Assembly: GCF_019968605.1 (NCBI RefSeq)
Contig: NZ_CP082966.1
Location: forward strand, 4,143,501 to 4,207,500
DNA: 64,000 nucleotides
Direction: 5' to 3'
Source of the DNA: Polaribacter litorisediminis
Lineage (GTDB): Bacteria; Bacteroidota; Bacteroidia; Flavobacteriales; Flavobacteriaceae
The position numbers and the translations under genes are program-made. The notes under the pieces are model-generated. The model did not search any database. It was not told the DNA's origin and saw only the letters and a program-made list of their open reading frames with translations. Below, in pieces: positions 1 through 7,861 of the stretch; position 1 is the stretch's first letter, and each line of letters begins with the position of its first letter.

Positions 1-398
1 ACACCTGCTTTTTTTAAAAAATTTAATCCAGAAGAATCTCGGTAATCTTTTGCATATACAACCCGTTTTATACCTGCCTGATGTATTAGTTTACTGCATT
101 GCGTGCAAGGAGATAGCGTTATATATAAAGTAGCATTTTTTGCTGATTGTGTTGAGGAAGCAACTTTTAAGATTGCATTGGCTTCGGCATGTAAAACTTC
201 CCATTTTGTATTGCCTTCTTCGTCTTCGCAGCAATTATCAAAGTTAGTAGGTGTTCCGTTAAAACCATCAGAAATAATCATTCTATCTTTTACAATTAAG
301 GCACCTACTTGTTTGCGCTTGCAATGAGACAATTTTCCCCATTCTAGCGCCATTGCTAAATAAGCTTTATCATATTTCAATTGCTTTTCTTCTGTCAT
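1..398 (-). CDS. dCMP deaminase family protein, C-terminus cut by window edge
   Basis: This zinc-dependent deaminase probably converts dCMP to dUMP, feeding dTTP synthesis. About 132 codons are visible, reading leftward from an ATG at 398. The zinc site is clear: HAEAN (His70, proton-shuttling Glu72) and PCTQC (Cys98, Cys101). The N-terminal stretch with K-R-K-Q-V-G-A and the N-G-T-P-T-N motif is typical of deoxycytidylate deaminases rather than cytidine or tRNA deaminases. Family members are about 140-150 residues, so only the last few residues should be missing. The protein was translated by hand because its end lies outside the window. The family assignment is firm; substrate is inferred. 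Confidence 0.9.
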   Translation of the reverse strand, partial: MTEEKQLKYDKAYLAMALEWGKLSHCKRKQVGALIVKDRMIISDGFNGTPTNFDNCCEDEEGNTKWEVLHAEANAILKVASSTQSAKNATLYITLSPCTQCSKLIHQAGIKRVVYAKDYRDSSGLNFLKKAG

Positions 399-542
399 AA
401 AACGAAAGTAAAAAGATTTGTAGAATAAAGACGTTAATTAATAGACAAAATTTAGAAACCATGCTTCATTTAAACGGCATAAATATGCCAATTTAACAAC
501 AGTATGAATATATTTTTAAACAAATAAGAGGATAAAGATCTG

Positions 543-1124
543 TTACCAAAAAACTCTGTCTACCATCATTTGAATGGAAAACCCAATTACGATAGAAGAG
601 CAAACTAAAACCCAATCTCTTCGATCTACCCTAAAAATGCTTTTAAGCAGCATGCCTATAATTAAGATGCCAATAACAACAATAACTTGTGCTAGCTCAA
701 TACCTAATGCAAATTCTATTAAAGGAAGTAGTTTGTCTTCTTCTTTGCCAATCATCATTTTAAAATAATTAGAAAAACCCAAACCATGAATTAACCCAAA
801 AAATAGGGCGAAAATTAAATTGATATTCCCTTTTTTTGTGGCTCCTGTTTTAGCATTTGCAATGTTGATAACCCCTGTTATAAAAATAGTTAACGGAATT
901 AAAAATTCAATGATATCAATTCTTATTTTTAGAATTCCGTAGGCAGATAAAGCTAAGGTTAAAGAATGCCCAAGTGTAAATAAAGTAACGAGCCAGATTA
1001 CTTTTCTCCATTGAAAATGATCGAAAACAACCGCTAAAACAATTAAAAATAAAATATGATCATACGCAGAAAAATCTAACACATGATTTAAACCCATTTT
1101 AAAATACAAAAGAAAATCTTCCAT
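543..1124 (-). CDS. HupE/UreJ-like membrane protein
   Basis: The 193-residue protein is almost entirely hydrophobic, with about five or six membrane segments. His-containing motifs near or within membrane segments (GLNHVLD, DHILFL, TLGHSLTL, GLIHGLGF) match the HupE/UreJ_2 family. Relatives are linked to nickel or other metal uptake in hydrogenase and urease clusters, but no such genes are near, and in Bacteroidota this family is usually stand-alone, so the transported ion is unknown. The gene is monocistronic and reads away from a TAnnTTTG-type box at 1151-1158. Confidence 0.8.
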   Translation of the reverse strand: MEDFLLYFKMGLNHVLDFSAYDHILFLIVLAVVFDHFQWRKVIWLVTLFTLGHSLTLALSAYGILKIRIDIIEFLIPLTIFITGVINIANAKTGATKKGNINLIFALFFGLIHGLGFSNYFKMMIGKEEDKLLPLIEFALGIELAQVIVVIGILIIGMLLKSIFRVDRRDWVLVCSSIVIGFSIQMMVDRVFW

Positions 1125-1462
1125 TATTGACGATGAAATTTATAAAGTTTCAAAGGTATTAAAAAGTAGATTGAGTAAAAGACATTATCTTATGAATCCT
1201 ATAGCTTTTTAGAAATATTTAAGAAAACAAAGTGCGTTTGGCTCTAGAATAAAGAGAATTGTATAATACTTATATAAAATCTTTAAAAATTATATTGATC
1301 TGTTTCATCTTTATGTTTTAGAAAACAGGTTTTTCAAACAAATCTTCTAATTCTTTTTTGCAAAGAGGCATCTAAATGATATGCATAAAAAACAAATTAA
1401 CGTACAATTTTGAAACCTTTTTAAATTTATTTCGTTTTTAATAATAGAATCAACCAACAAGC
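1125..1462. other. Intergenic region between divergent genes
   Basis: This 338-bp spacer separates the HupE-like gene from the sigma factor gene. It holds the minus-strand promoter box at 1151-1158 and otherwise only AT-rich sequence. I see no ORF, RNA gene or strong hairpin, and no clear TAnnTTTG box for the rightward sigma gene. Confidence 0.6.
1151..1158 (-). promoter_or_regulatory. -7 promoter box for the HupE-like gene
   Basis: On the minus strand this reads TACCTTTG, an exact match to the Bacteroidota -7 consensus TAnnTTTG, 26 nt upstream of the ATG at 1124. No TTG (-33) was found at the usual 17-23 nt spacing, so this is supported only by the -7 box and its position. Confidence 0.5.
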
Positions 1463-2005
1463 ATGTCTAAAGAAATTAATTTTCTCGTTTTAGAAAGTAA
1501 AAAAGGCAAACAAAAGGCTCAAATACAACTGTACGATTTGTATTGCAACGCCATGTTTACTATTTCTTGTCGATATTTAAAAAATGAAGAAGAAGCCAAA
1601 GATGCTATGCAAGACGGATTCTTAAAAGCTTTTTTAAACTTGAATAATTATGATATGACCACAAATTTTAGCGCTTGGTTAAAGACGATTATTATAAATA
1701 CTTGTATAGATAAACTTAAAAAGAAAAAATTAGAAACGGTTTCTTTGGAAAAATATCCTCTAGAAATTTCTAATGATGAGGATTGGAATTTCGATCCAAA
1801 AATTAGCAAACAACAGATTATTGAGGCAATCGAGAAAATTGATTTAAAATACCAATTAGTGATAAAATTATATTTGATGGAAGGTTATGACCATCAAGAA
1901 ATAGCATCAATTCTAAAAATTCCAATAAAAACATCAAGAACACATTTAAGAAGAGGAAAATTAGCCTTGAGAAACCTTTTAAAAGTTGAAAAATATGGAA
2001 CGTGA
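1463..2005 (+). CDS. ECF-type RNA polymerase sigma factor
   Basis: A 180-residue sigma-70 family factor of the extracytoplasmic-function group. Region 2 spans about residues 18-90 (D-L-Y, RYLKNEEEAKDAMQDGFLKA, then F-S-A-W-L-K), and region 4 spans about 120-172, with the helix-turn-helix around GYDHQEIASIL and the R-T-H-L-R-R-G-K recognition end. The stop overlaps the next gene's ATG (1995), so the two should be translationally coupled. The following TM protein probably acts as its anti-sigma factor and the third gene encodes an exported protein. The target regulon is unknown. Confidence 0.93.
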   Translation: MSKEINFLVLESKKGKQKAQIQLYDLYCNAMFTISCRYLKNEEEAKDAMQDGFLKAFLNLNNYDMTTNFSAWLKTIIINTCIDKLKKKKLETVSLEKYPLEISNDEDWNFDPKISKQQIIEAIEKIDLKYQLVIKLYLMEGYDHQEIASILKIPIKTSRTHLRRGKLALRNLLKVEKYGT

Positions 2006-2519
2006 TATAAGAGATTTATTTTCTAAAGATGATTTTGTTCATACCGAAATCCCAAAAAATCATCGAGAAGATTTTATAGAAAAGTTAGGCAAACATCAAC
2101 CTGAAAAAAATAAAAAAAGGAAGTATAAAACTTTAAAAATTGTTGCTTCTTTTTTGTTGATGATGACTTGTGCTTATTTTTATAAAAACACAATTCCTTC
2201 ACCTGAAAAATCATCTTTAGAAATTAAAATGGAATCCATTGAAAAGGATTATTTAATTAGTATCGATAAAGAATGGAATCGTTTTATGGAAGTAGCGAAA
2301 GATTCTATTTTGATAAAAAAATATGAAGTAAAATTAAAAGAGTCAAATACTGATTATCAAAAAATTACAAAGCAATTCAAAGAGTTTCCAAACAATATAA
2401 ATGTGCTACAATCTTTAATCGATAATTTGCAAAGACGTTTGCAATTAGTTAAAGATATACAGGAACATATTAACGAGTTAAACCAAAAAAATATAAGTAA
2501 TGAAACCATATATATTTAG
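1995..2519 (+). CDS. Single-pass membrane protein, putative anti-sigma factor
   Basis: This 174-residue protein starts at the ATG at 1995, which overlaps the sigma gene's stop; a TTG nine bases upstream is less likely. It has a ~45-residue charged cytosolic N-terminus, one membrane segment (about residues 46-65, IVASFLLMMTCAYFY) and a charged helical C-terminal half with coiled-coil character. No zinc-finger HxxxCxxC motif is visible, so it is not a classical ZAS anti-sigma factor. That role is inferred from topology and from coupling to the ECF gene; I do not recognise a named family. It overlaps the next gene by 20 bp. Confidence 0.75.
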   Translation: MERDIRDLFSKDDFVHTEIPKNHREDFIEKLGKHQPEKNKKRKYKTLKIVASFLLMMTCAYFYKNTIPSPEKSSLEIKMESIEKDYLISIDKEWNRFMEVAKDSILIKKYEVKLKESNTDYQKITKQFKEFPNNINVLQSLIDNLQRRLQLVKDIQEHINELNQKNISNETIYI

Positions 2520-3630
2520 TATTTTATTTCTATTATCAGTCACTATTTCTTCTGCACAGACAGAAGAAGTTATTCTAAAAAAAAGTTTTAAGGTTGATGA
2601 AAACACTGTTTTAAATTTAGATTTAGACAATGTTGCGATCGTTTTTGAAGAATCTTTTGATGATAAAATTCATTTTGATTACAACATGACTTTTATAAGA
2701 TATCCAAAAGAAAAGAAACAAAAAATATTAAAAGGTGTCAACGTAAAAACTTCAAAAAAAGGAAATATTGTTACTTTGGATGTAAAAAATTCCATGTATG
2801 TAGGAATGAGTAAAAGTCCACTTCTTTCCATGGATTCTCTTAAAGTGGCAATTACAAGTTATTGGAAATACGATAAAAAAAACAGAGGTGTTTATATAAC
2901 AAAAGACTCTTTAATGAATGAAATAAAGTATAGTTTGGGGAGTGAATTAGACAGTTATATCTTTAATAATAAAAAGAAATATGCAAATGATGATTTTATT
3001 AAAAAGCAAAAAGATATTCATAAAAGTTTTGTTATCCGATTACCAAATTATATGCGAATTGAAATAAAGGCTTTACACGCTAATCTCACTTTTAATTATG
3101 ATCTTAAAGAAACAATGATGGCGAATACTTTTAAAGGAAAATTAAAATTTAAAAAAATACTGTCTGCAAATAATAAATTTGAGTTGATTAGTGGTTTTTT
3201 TCAAGCTGAAGAAATTGCAGGTGGAAATTATAAATTAAAAAATGTGTACCCAGCAAAAATTGGTTTTATTTCTAATGCAAAAATTGATTTAGAAACTTGT
3301 AGATTAAAAATTGGCGAAATCGGCAAAAATGTATCAATTACAGATTTTGATAGTAAAATTTACTTGTATAACTTCCATAAAAATTTTACAAAATTTAATT
3401 TAAAAGGGGATTATACAGCGCTCAATCTTTATAAAGTTAAAGAAACTAATTTTTCTATGGATGTTTTTGGGTTGAATACAACTTTAAATATGAATGGAAC
3501 TAAAACTTCATTCGGAGCATCAAAAGAAAAACAACTCACAAAAATTCTTCAGAAAAAAAGAAAAGAAAATAGTCCGTTTTTAGGAAATATTGAAGTGATA
3601 TTGAAAAACGGAATTTTAAATATTAAATAA
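2500..3630 (+). CDS. Exported beta-rich protein of ECF sigma cassette, unknown function
   Basis: This 376-residue protein has a clear Sec signal peptide (about residues 1-19, ending S-S-A-Q). The mature part is rich in short alternating hydrophobic strands and Asn/Lys/Asp, suggesting a beta-solenoid or adhesin-like fold of the DUF4097 kind, though I cannot assign a family with confidence. Its ATG lies inside the end of the putative anti-sigma gene, so the three genes form one operon ending at the hairpin at 3629-3672. Sensing or being the main target of the sigma factor are both possible; neither is shown by sequence. Confidence 0.75.
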   Translation: MKPYIFSILFLLSVTISSAQTEEVILKKSFKVDENTVLNLDLDNVAIVFEESFDDKIHFDYNMTFIRYPKEKKQKILKGVNVKTSKKGNIVTLDVKNSMYVGMSKSPLLSMDSLKVAITSYWKYDKKNRGVYITKDSLMNEIKYSLGSELDSYIFNNKKKYANDDFIKKQKDIHKSFVIRLPNYMRIEIKALHANLTFNYDLKETMMANTFKGKLKFKKILSANNKFELISGFFQAEEIAGGNYKLKNVYPAKIGFISNAKIDLETCRLKIGEIGKNVSITDFDSKIYLYNFHKNFTKFNLKGDYTALNLYKVKETNFSMDVFGLNTTLNMNGTKTSFGASKEKQLTKILQKKRKENSPFLGNIEVILKNGILNIK

Positions 3631-3672
3631 TATGTAAATACCCAACTGAAAAAGTTGGGTTTTTACATATTA
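3629..3672. terminator. Bidirectional terminator hairpin
   Basis: A long inverted repeat: ATATGTAAA and ACCCAACT on the left pair with AGTTGGGT and TTTACATAT on the right, around a GAAA-type loop. It lies between two convergent genes (the sigma cassette and the ALDH gene) and has T-runs suitable for both directions. The inner stem-loop is the same sequence as the terminator at 33366-33391. Confidence 0.85.
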
Positions 3673-3691
3673 TTTAAAGACTAAAAATCTC

Positions 3692-5233
3692 TTAAAGGTC
3701 AAACTTAATACCTTGTGCTAAAGGCAATTCATCAGAATAATTAATGGTATTGGTTTGTCTTCTCATGTACACTTTCCAAGCATCAGAGCCAGATTCACGG
3801 CCACCACCAGTTTCTTTTTCACCACCAAAAGCACCACCAATTTCTGCACCAGAAGTTCCGATGTTTACGTTGGCAATTCCACAATCTGAACCTGCATAAG
3901 ACAAAAATTTCTCTGCCTCTTTCAATTCATTGGTCATAATTGCAGAGGATAATCCTTGTGCAACACCATTTTGTTTTGCAATTGCATTTTCTACATCTCC
4001 TGAGTATTTCATTAGATATAAAATAGGAGCAAACGTTTCATGCTGTACAATTTCAAAATGATTTTCAGCTTCAATAATTGCTGGTTTTACGTAGCAACCA
4101 CTTTCATATCCTTCTCCTTCTAAAACACCACCTTCAACTAATACAGTTCCGCCTTCAGCTTTGGCCTTTTCAATGGCAGCTAAATAGGTATTTACCGAAT
4201 CATGGTCAATTAATGGTCCCACATGTTTTGTTTCATCTAAAGGATTTCCAATTTTAATTTGACCATAAGCGCCAACAATGGCATCTCTTACTTTATCATA
4301 AACAGATTCGTGAATAATCAACCTTCTTGTTGAGGTACAACGTTGTCCACAAGTTCCTACAGCACCAAAAACAGCACCTGGAACCACTACTTTTAAATCT
4401 GCAGTTGGGGTAATAATAATAGCATTGTTTCCTCCTAATTCTAATAAAGATTTTCCGAAACGTTGCGCCACAGTTGCACCCACAATTCTTCCCATTCTTG
4501 TAGATCCTGTTGCAGAAATTAACGGAATTCTAGTATCATTGGTCATCATTTCACCAACTTTGTAATCTCCGTTAATAATAGAAGAAATACCTTCTGGTAA
4601 ATTATTTTCTTTTAAAACACCTGCAATAATATTTTGACAAGCCACGGTACATAAAGGTGCTTTTTCAGAACCTTTCCAGACACATACATCTCCACAAATC
4701 CAAGCTAAAGCAGTGTTCCAAGCCCAAACAGCAACCGGAAAGTTAAATGCAGAAATAATACCAACAACACCAATTGGGTGCCATTGCTCTCTCATAACAT
4801 GTCCAGGTCTTTCAGACGGAATTGTTTGGCCGTTTAATTGTCTTGATAAACCAACAGCAAAATCACAGATATCAATCATTTCTTGAACTTCACCATACCC
4901 TTCTTGTAAAGATTTACCCATTTCATAAGAAACTAATTTCCCTAAAGGTTCTTTTAAATCTCTTAATTTATTACCAAATTGACGAACAATTTCTCCTCGT
5001 TGCGGAGCTGGCATATTTCTAAATGATAAAAAAGCTTTTGTAGCTGATTCCATCACTTTTTCATAATCTTCTTTTGATGTTGCTACTACTTTACCAATCA
5101 GTTTTCCATCAACTGGCGAATAAGATTCAATAATTTTTCCGTTAGAAAAGTTATGAGAACCTGTAGAAGTTCCGTTATTTATATCTTTTAAACCTAAATC
5201 TAATAATGCTTCTTTAATTCCAAAGTCTGTCAT
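3692..5233 (-). CDS. ALDH7-family aldehyde dehydrogenase (probable alpha-aminoadipic semialdehyde dehydrogenase)
   Basis: A 513-residue NAD-dependent aldehyde dehydrogenase that oxidises an aldehyde to a carboxylate in the cytosol. The nucleophile is Cys in GTCGQRCTSTRR (about residue 300), and the general-base Glu lies in LLELGGNN (about 268). The motif G-Q-R-C-T-S and the WHPIGVVGIISAFNFP segment are characteristic of the ALDH7/antiquitin/AmaB subfamily, which acts on alpha-aminoadipic semialdehyde (piperideine-6-carboxylate) in lysine breakdown. The length is normal. No other lysine catabolic gene is adjacent, so the substrate is inferred from subfamily. Confidence 0.9.
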   Translation of the reverse strand: MTDFGIKEALLDLGLKDINNGTSTGSHNFSNGKIIESYSPVDGKLIGKVVATSKEDYEKVMESATKAFLSFRNMPAPQRGEIVRQFGNKLRDLKEPLGKLVSYEMGKSLQEGYGEVQEMIDICDFAVGLSRQLNGQTIPSERPGHVMREQWHPIGVVGIISAFNFPVAVWAWNTALAWICGDVCVWKGSEKAPLCTVACQNIIAGVLKENNLPEGISSIINGDYKVGEMMTNDTRIPLISATGSTRMGRIVGATVAQRFGKSLLELGGNNAIIITPTADLKVVVPGAVFGAVGTCGQRCTSTRRLIIHESVYDKVRDAIVGAYGQIKIGNPLDETKHVGPLIDHDSVNTYLAAIEKAKAEGGTVLVEGGVLEGEGYESGCYVKPAIIEAENHFEIVQHETFAPILYLMKYSGDVENAIAKQNGVAQGLSSAIMTNELKEAEKFLSYAGSDCGIANVNIGTSGAEIGGAFGGEKETGGGRESGSDAWKVYMRRQTNTINYSDELPLAQGIKFDL

Positions 5234-5344
5234 TTTGTAGTTCCGTTTTTGTTGTTTAAATTACAAGACGAAATTACGAATAATTTAAGACATAATTAAA
5301 TTTAACAGAAACAACTATTATTGTTTAAAATAAAACAAATTTTC

Positions 5345-6418
5345 ATGAAAATTTTTTTACCCATTTTCTTTATTTTATCCATTGTATTTGGATGTAAACC
5401 AACTTCAGATAAAAGTAACGACACTGATATAGCTGTAGATATTACTGAAAATCAACAAAAAACAAATGATTTTGCAATTATTATTCACGGTGGAGCAGGA
5501 ACTATTTTAAAGAAAAATATGTCTGATGAAAAGGAGTCAGAATACAAAGCAAAACTTGAGGAAGCGATTAGAACGGGACATGATATTCTTAAAAACGGCG
5601 GAACAAGTCAAGAAGCTGTGATGAAAACTATTCAAATCATGGAGAAATCGCCATTATTTAATGCAGGAAAAGGAGCTGTTTTTACCCATGAAGGTACAAA
5701 TGAGTTAGATGCCTCTTTTATGGATGGTAAAACTTTAAACGCAGGCGCTGTTGCAGGAGTTACCAATGTAAAAAGTCCGATTGAGTTGGCTATAAAGATT
5801 ATGACCGATTCAGAACACGTTATGCTTTCTGGAAAAGGAGCATCAATCTTTGCAAAAGAAAAAGGATTAGAAATTGTGGATCCTAGTTATTTTTATACCG
5901 AAAATAGGTTTAAATCTTTGCAAAGAATTAAAGATAGAGAAAAATCAGAATTAGACCATGATGCGAAAGCAGCGTTTTATGATCCCATTATAAAAAATAG
6001 TAAATACGGAACAGTGGGCTGCGTGGCTTTAGATATAAGTGGAAATATTGCTGCAGGAACATCTACAGGAGGAATGACAAACAAACGATGGGGACGAATT
6101 GGTGATGCTCCCATCATTGGTTCTGGTACCTATGCTAATAATAAAACTTGCGGAGTTTCCTCTACCGGCTGGGGAGAATATTTTATAAGAAATCAGGTTG
6201 CCTATGACATTTCTGCACAAATGGAATATAAAAATAGCACTTTAAAAGAAGCTACAAAAGATGTTATTCAGAATAAATTAACGGCACTTGGCGGCACTGG
6301 AGGCGTTGTTGCTTTAGACAAGAATGGAAATATGTCTTTCGAATTTAATACAGCTGGGATGTACAGAGCTTCTATGGGCCAAAAAGGAAATTTAGTGGTG
6401 AAAATCTATAAAGAATAA
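5345..6418 (+). CDS. Isoaspartyl peptidase/L-asparaginase, lipoprotein form
   Basis: A 357-residue Ntn-hydrolase of the plant-type asparaginase family, which cleaves asparagine and isoaspartyl dipeptides after self-cleavage. HGGAG lies near the mature N-terminus, and the catalytic threonine that becomes the beta-subunit N-terminus is Thr223 in YGTVGC. I chose the ATG at 5345, not the upstream TTG at 5321, because it places a lipobox (IVFGC, Cys17) at the end of a normal signal peptide. The enzyme is therefore probably a lipid-anchored envelope protein, whereas E. coli IaaA is cytosolic. Its 3' end overlaps the convergent hypothetical gene by 13 bp. Confidence 0.92.
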   Translation: MKIFLPIFFILSIVFGCKPTSDKSNDTDIAVDITENQQKTNDFAIIIHGGAGTILKKNMSDEKESEYKAKLEEAIRTGHDILKNGGTSQEAVMKTIQIMEKSPLFNAGKGAVFTHEGTNELDASFMDGKTLNAGAVAGVTNVKSPIELAIKIMTDSEHVMLSGKGASIFAKEKGLEIVDPSYFYTENRFKSLQRIKDREKSELDHDAKAAFYDPIIKNSKYGTVGCVALDISGNIAAGTSTGGMTNKRWGRIGDAPIIGSGTYANNKTCGVSSTGWGEYFIRNQVAYDISAQMEYKNSTLKEATKDVIQNKLTALGGTGGVVALDKNGNMSFEFNTAGMYRASMGQKGNLVVKIYKE

Positions 6419-6825
6419 TCTAACCATTCTTCTGGTAAAGGCTTTAATGCTATTACAATTTTTTTAGATTTTTTCTTTTTTTTAAATACTAATGTCGAGA
6501 TTTTTGAAATTGATAAATTGATGTTGTTTCTTTTATTGATAGCTGCTAAAACAACTTTCATCGGTTTTTTAGCGCATAAAACTAAACTATTCATCATGGC
6601 ATTAGATTCTATGGATAGATCAAATAAATCTACATAAAATTTAGGTTTTTTATCTTGCATTATAATAAATTGAGTAGGTTTTCTACTAGGAATTTCAATG
6701 CATTTCTTGGTGCCGCTGAGTGTTCTATAGGTGGTTTCAATGAGTTCCATCATGTTTTTATTTTCAATTTTAATAAGTTGTTCAATTCGAATAATACTTA
6801 TATCATTTGAGGGAATAAAATTCAT
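6406..6825 (-). CDS. Hypothetical protein
   Basis: A 139-residue protein of unrecognised family. It has no signal peptide or membrane segment, a basic cluster KKKKKSKK near residue 118, and a C-terminus LPEEWLDYSL. A mid-section with mixed strands and helices (QFIIMQDKKPKFYVDLFD) suggests a small soluble fold. It overlaps the end of the convergent peptidase gene by 13 bp and has a 1-kb gene-free tract upstream. Codon use resembles its neighbours, so it is probably real, but function is unknown. Confidence 0.55.
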   Translation of the reverse strand: MNFIPSNDISIIRIEQLIKIENKNMMELIETTYRTLSGTKKCIEIPSRKPTQFIIMQDKKPKFYVDLFDLSIESNAMMNSLVLCAKKPMKVVLAAINKRNNINLSISKISTLVFKKKKKSKKIVIALKPLPEEWLDYSL

Positions 6826-6948
6826 TTTTTACAATTACTTGCAAGCAAACAAATTAATTACTACTTAAAAATTTCACAATACCTATTTACAGGTATTTAT
6901 CAGGGCATCGCAATTTAAATGTACAATTTTACGTACATACATTGAGCT

Positions 6949-7003
6949 ATTTTTTGATTTATTGAAATTAAAAAGAATTCGTCGAATGCTCATTACTTTA
7001 CCT
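6949..7003. repeat. Diverged intergenic repeat, copy A
   Basis: This stretch aligns by eye with 49194-49249: both have TTTTTTGATTTATT, then an ATTAAAAA-GAATT block, then a CATTAC block. Part of the same motif occurs inverted at 50006-50031 (TTTTTGATTTATTGAAATTA on the minus strand). The copies are worn, suggesting an old, non-autonomous dispersed element. Confidence 0.5.
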
Positions 7004-7430
7004 GTATTCACTTTTTCACTTTGATTTTATTTTTTTGTTTTAAAGTTTTTTTTAGATCAATTGATGTTTTTATAGTAAAATAAGTTTTAAAAAAATTAGG
7101 CTAATCTTATTTAATCAATCTTTATTAGCTTTAATAGTTTCGCTGTTTTATTTTTTAAAGCAAAGGTAAATAAGGTATTAGTGGTGCGGAATGATCTATG
7201 TCATTCTAAAATTAAGGTGCATAAAATATTGAGCTATTATTGAGTTTGCAAAAAGCATTATTAGAAAAACCTTTGTGGCAATTAAGTTTTTAGAACTCTT
7301 TATCGGTAAAAATGTCTTTTTTTTTATTTTTCATGATATTTTATAAGCTAAATGGACGATACTTTGGAACTAAAATATTCGACAGGCTAGTTATAAAAGC
7401 ATTACAGTAAATGAACAATAAGCGGTTATA

Positions 7431-7516
7431 TAAAGAATTAGCACAGCCTTCGTTACGATATATTTTTTTTAATAAAAGGAAATGAAAAAGAAACAATTTA
7501 ATACGGCGATATAGCG
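7431..7516. repeat. Diverged intergenic repeat, copy C
   Basis: Aligns by eye with 49221-49301: shared blocks are AAGAATTAGC, TTC(A/G)TTACG, TTTTTTTAATAAAA, GAAAAAGAAAC and ATTTA, in the same order and near-identical spacing. It has no ORF. Together with copy A it makes most of the recognisable content of this gene-free region. Confidence 0.55.
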
Positions 7517-7861
7517 ATAAAATGATTTATAATTAAATTCAAATTTAAAAACTAAAAGAGAAGTAGGTTCATCTATTTCGATAAGTGGTTAAAATTTATC
7601 TTTAAACTATTTTAAGAAGTTGATACCAATGATTATTTTAAATTACTATCATCAAATGCGCCTTTTCCCTTTCTATTTCAGCGAATACCATATAATACCT
7701 TCTACAACTTGAATTTATCGTAATAAAACGCCCTTTTTTCCTTTCTTCATCATTTAAAAAATAAACCGTAGCTATGCTTTAGTATTTACTTTTATATAAA
7801 AAAAAGCATCATTTTCTTATACAGTAATTTCAAATAATTAGGGGTTTTAGAAAGCATATTT

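Larger units (their letters stand above)
6826..7861. other. Gene-free region with degenerate repeats
   Basis: About 1,036 bp without a credible ORF on either strand. It contains two diverged copies of an intergenic repeat (6949-7003 and 7431-7516, related to 49194-49301), and half of the palindromic family also seen at 15061 and 57595 (TTCGACAGGCT at 7378-7388). The rest is AT-rich and looks like decayed sequence. No hairpin terminator was seen for the operon ending at 7862. Confidence 0.6.
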
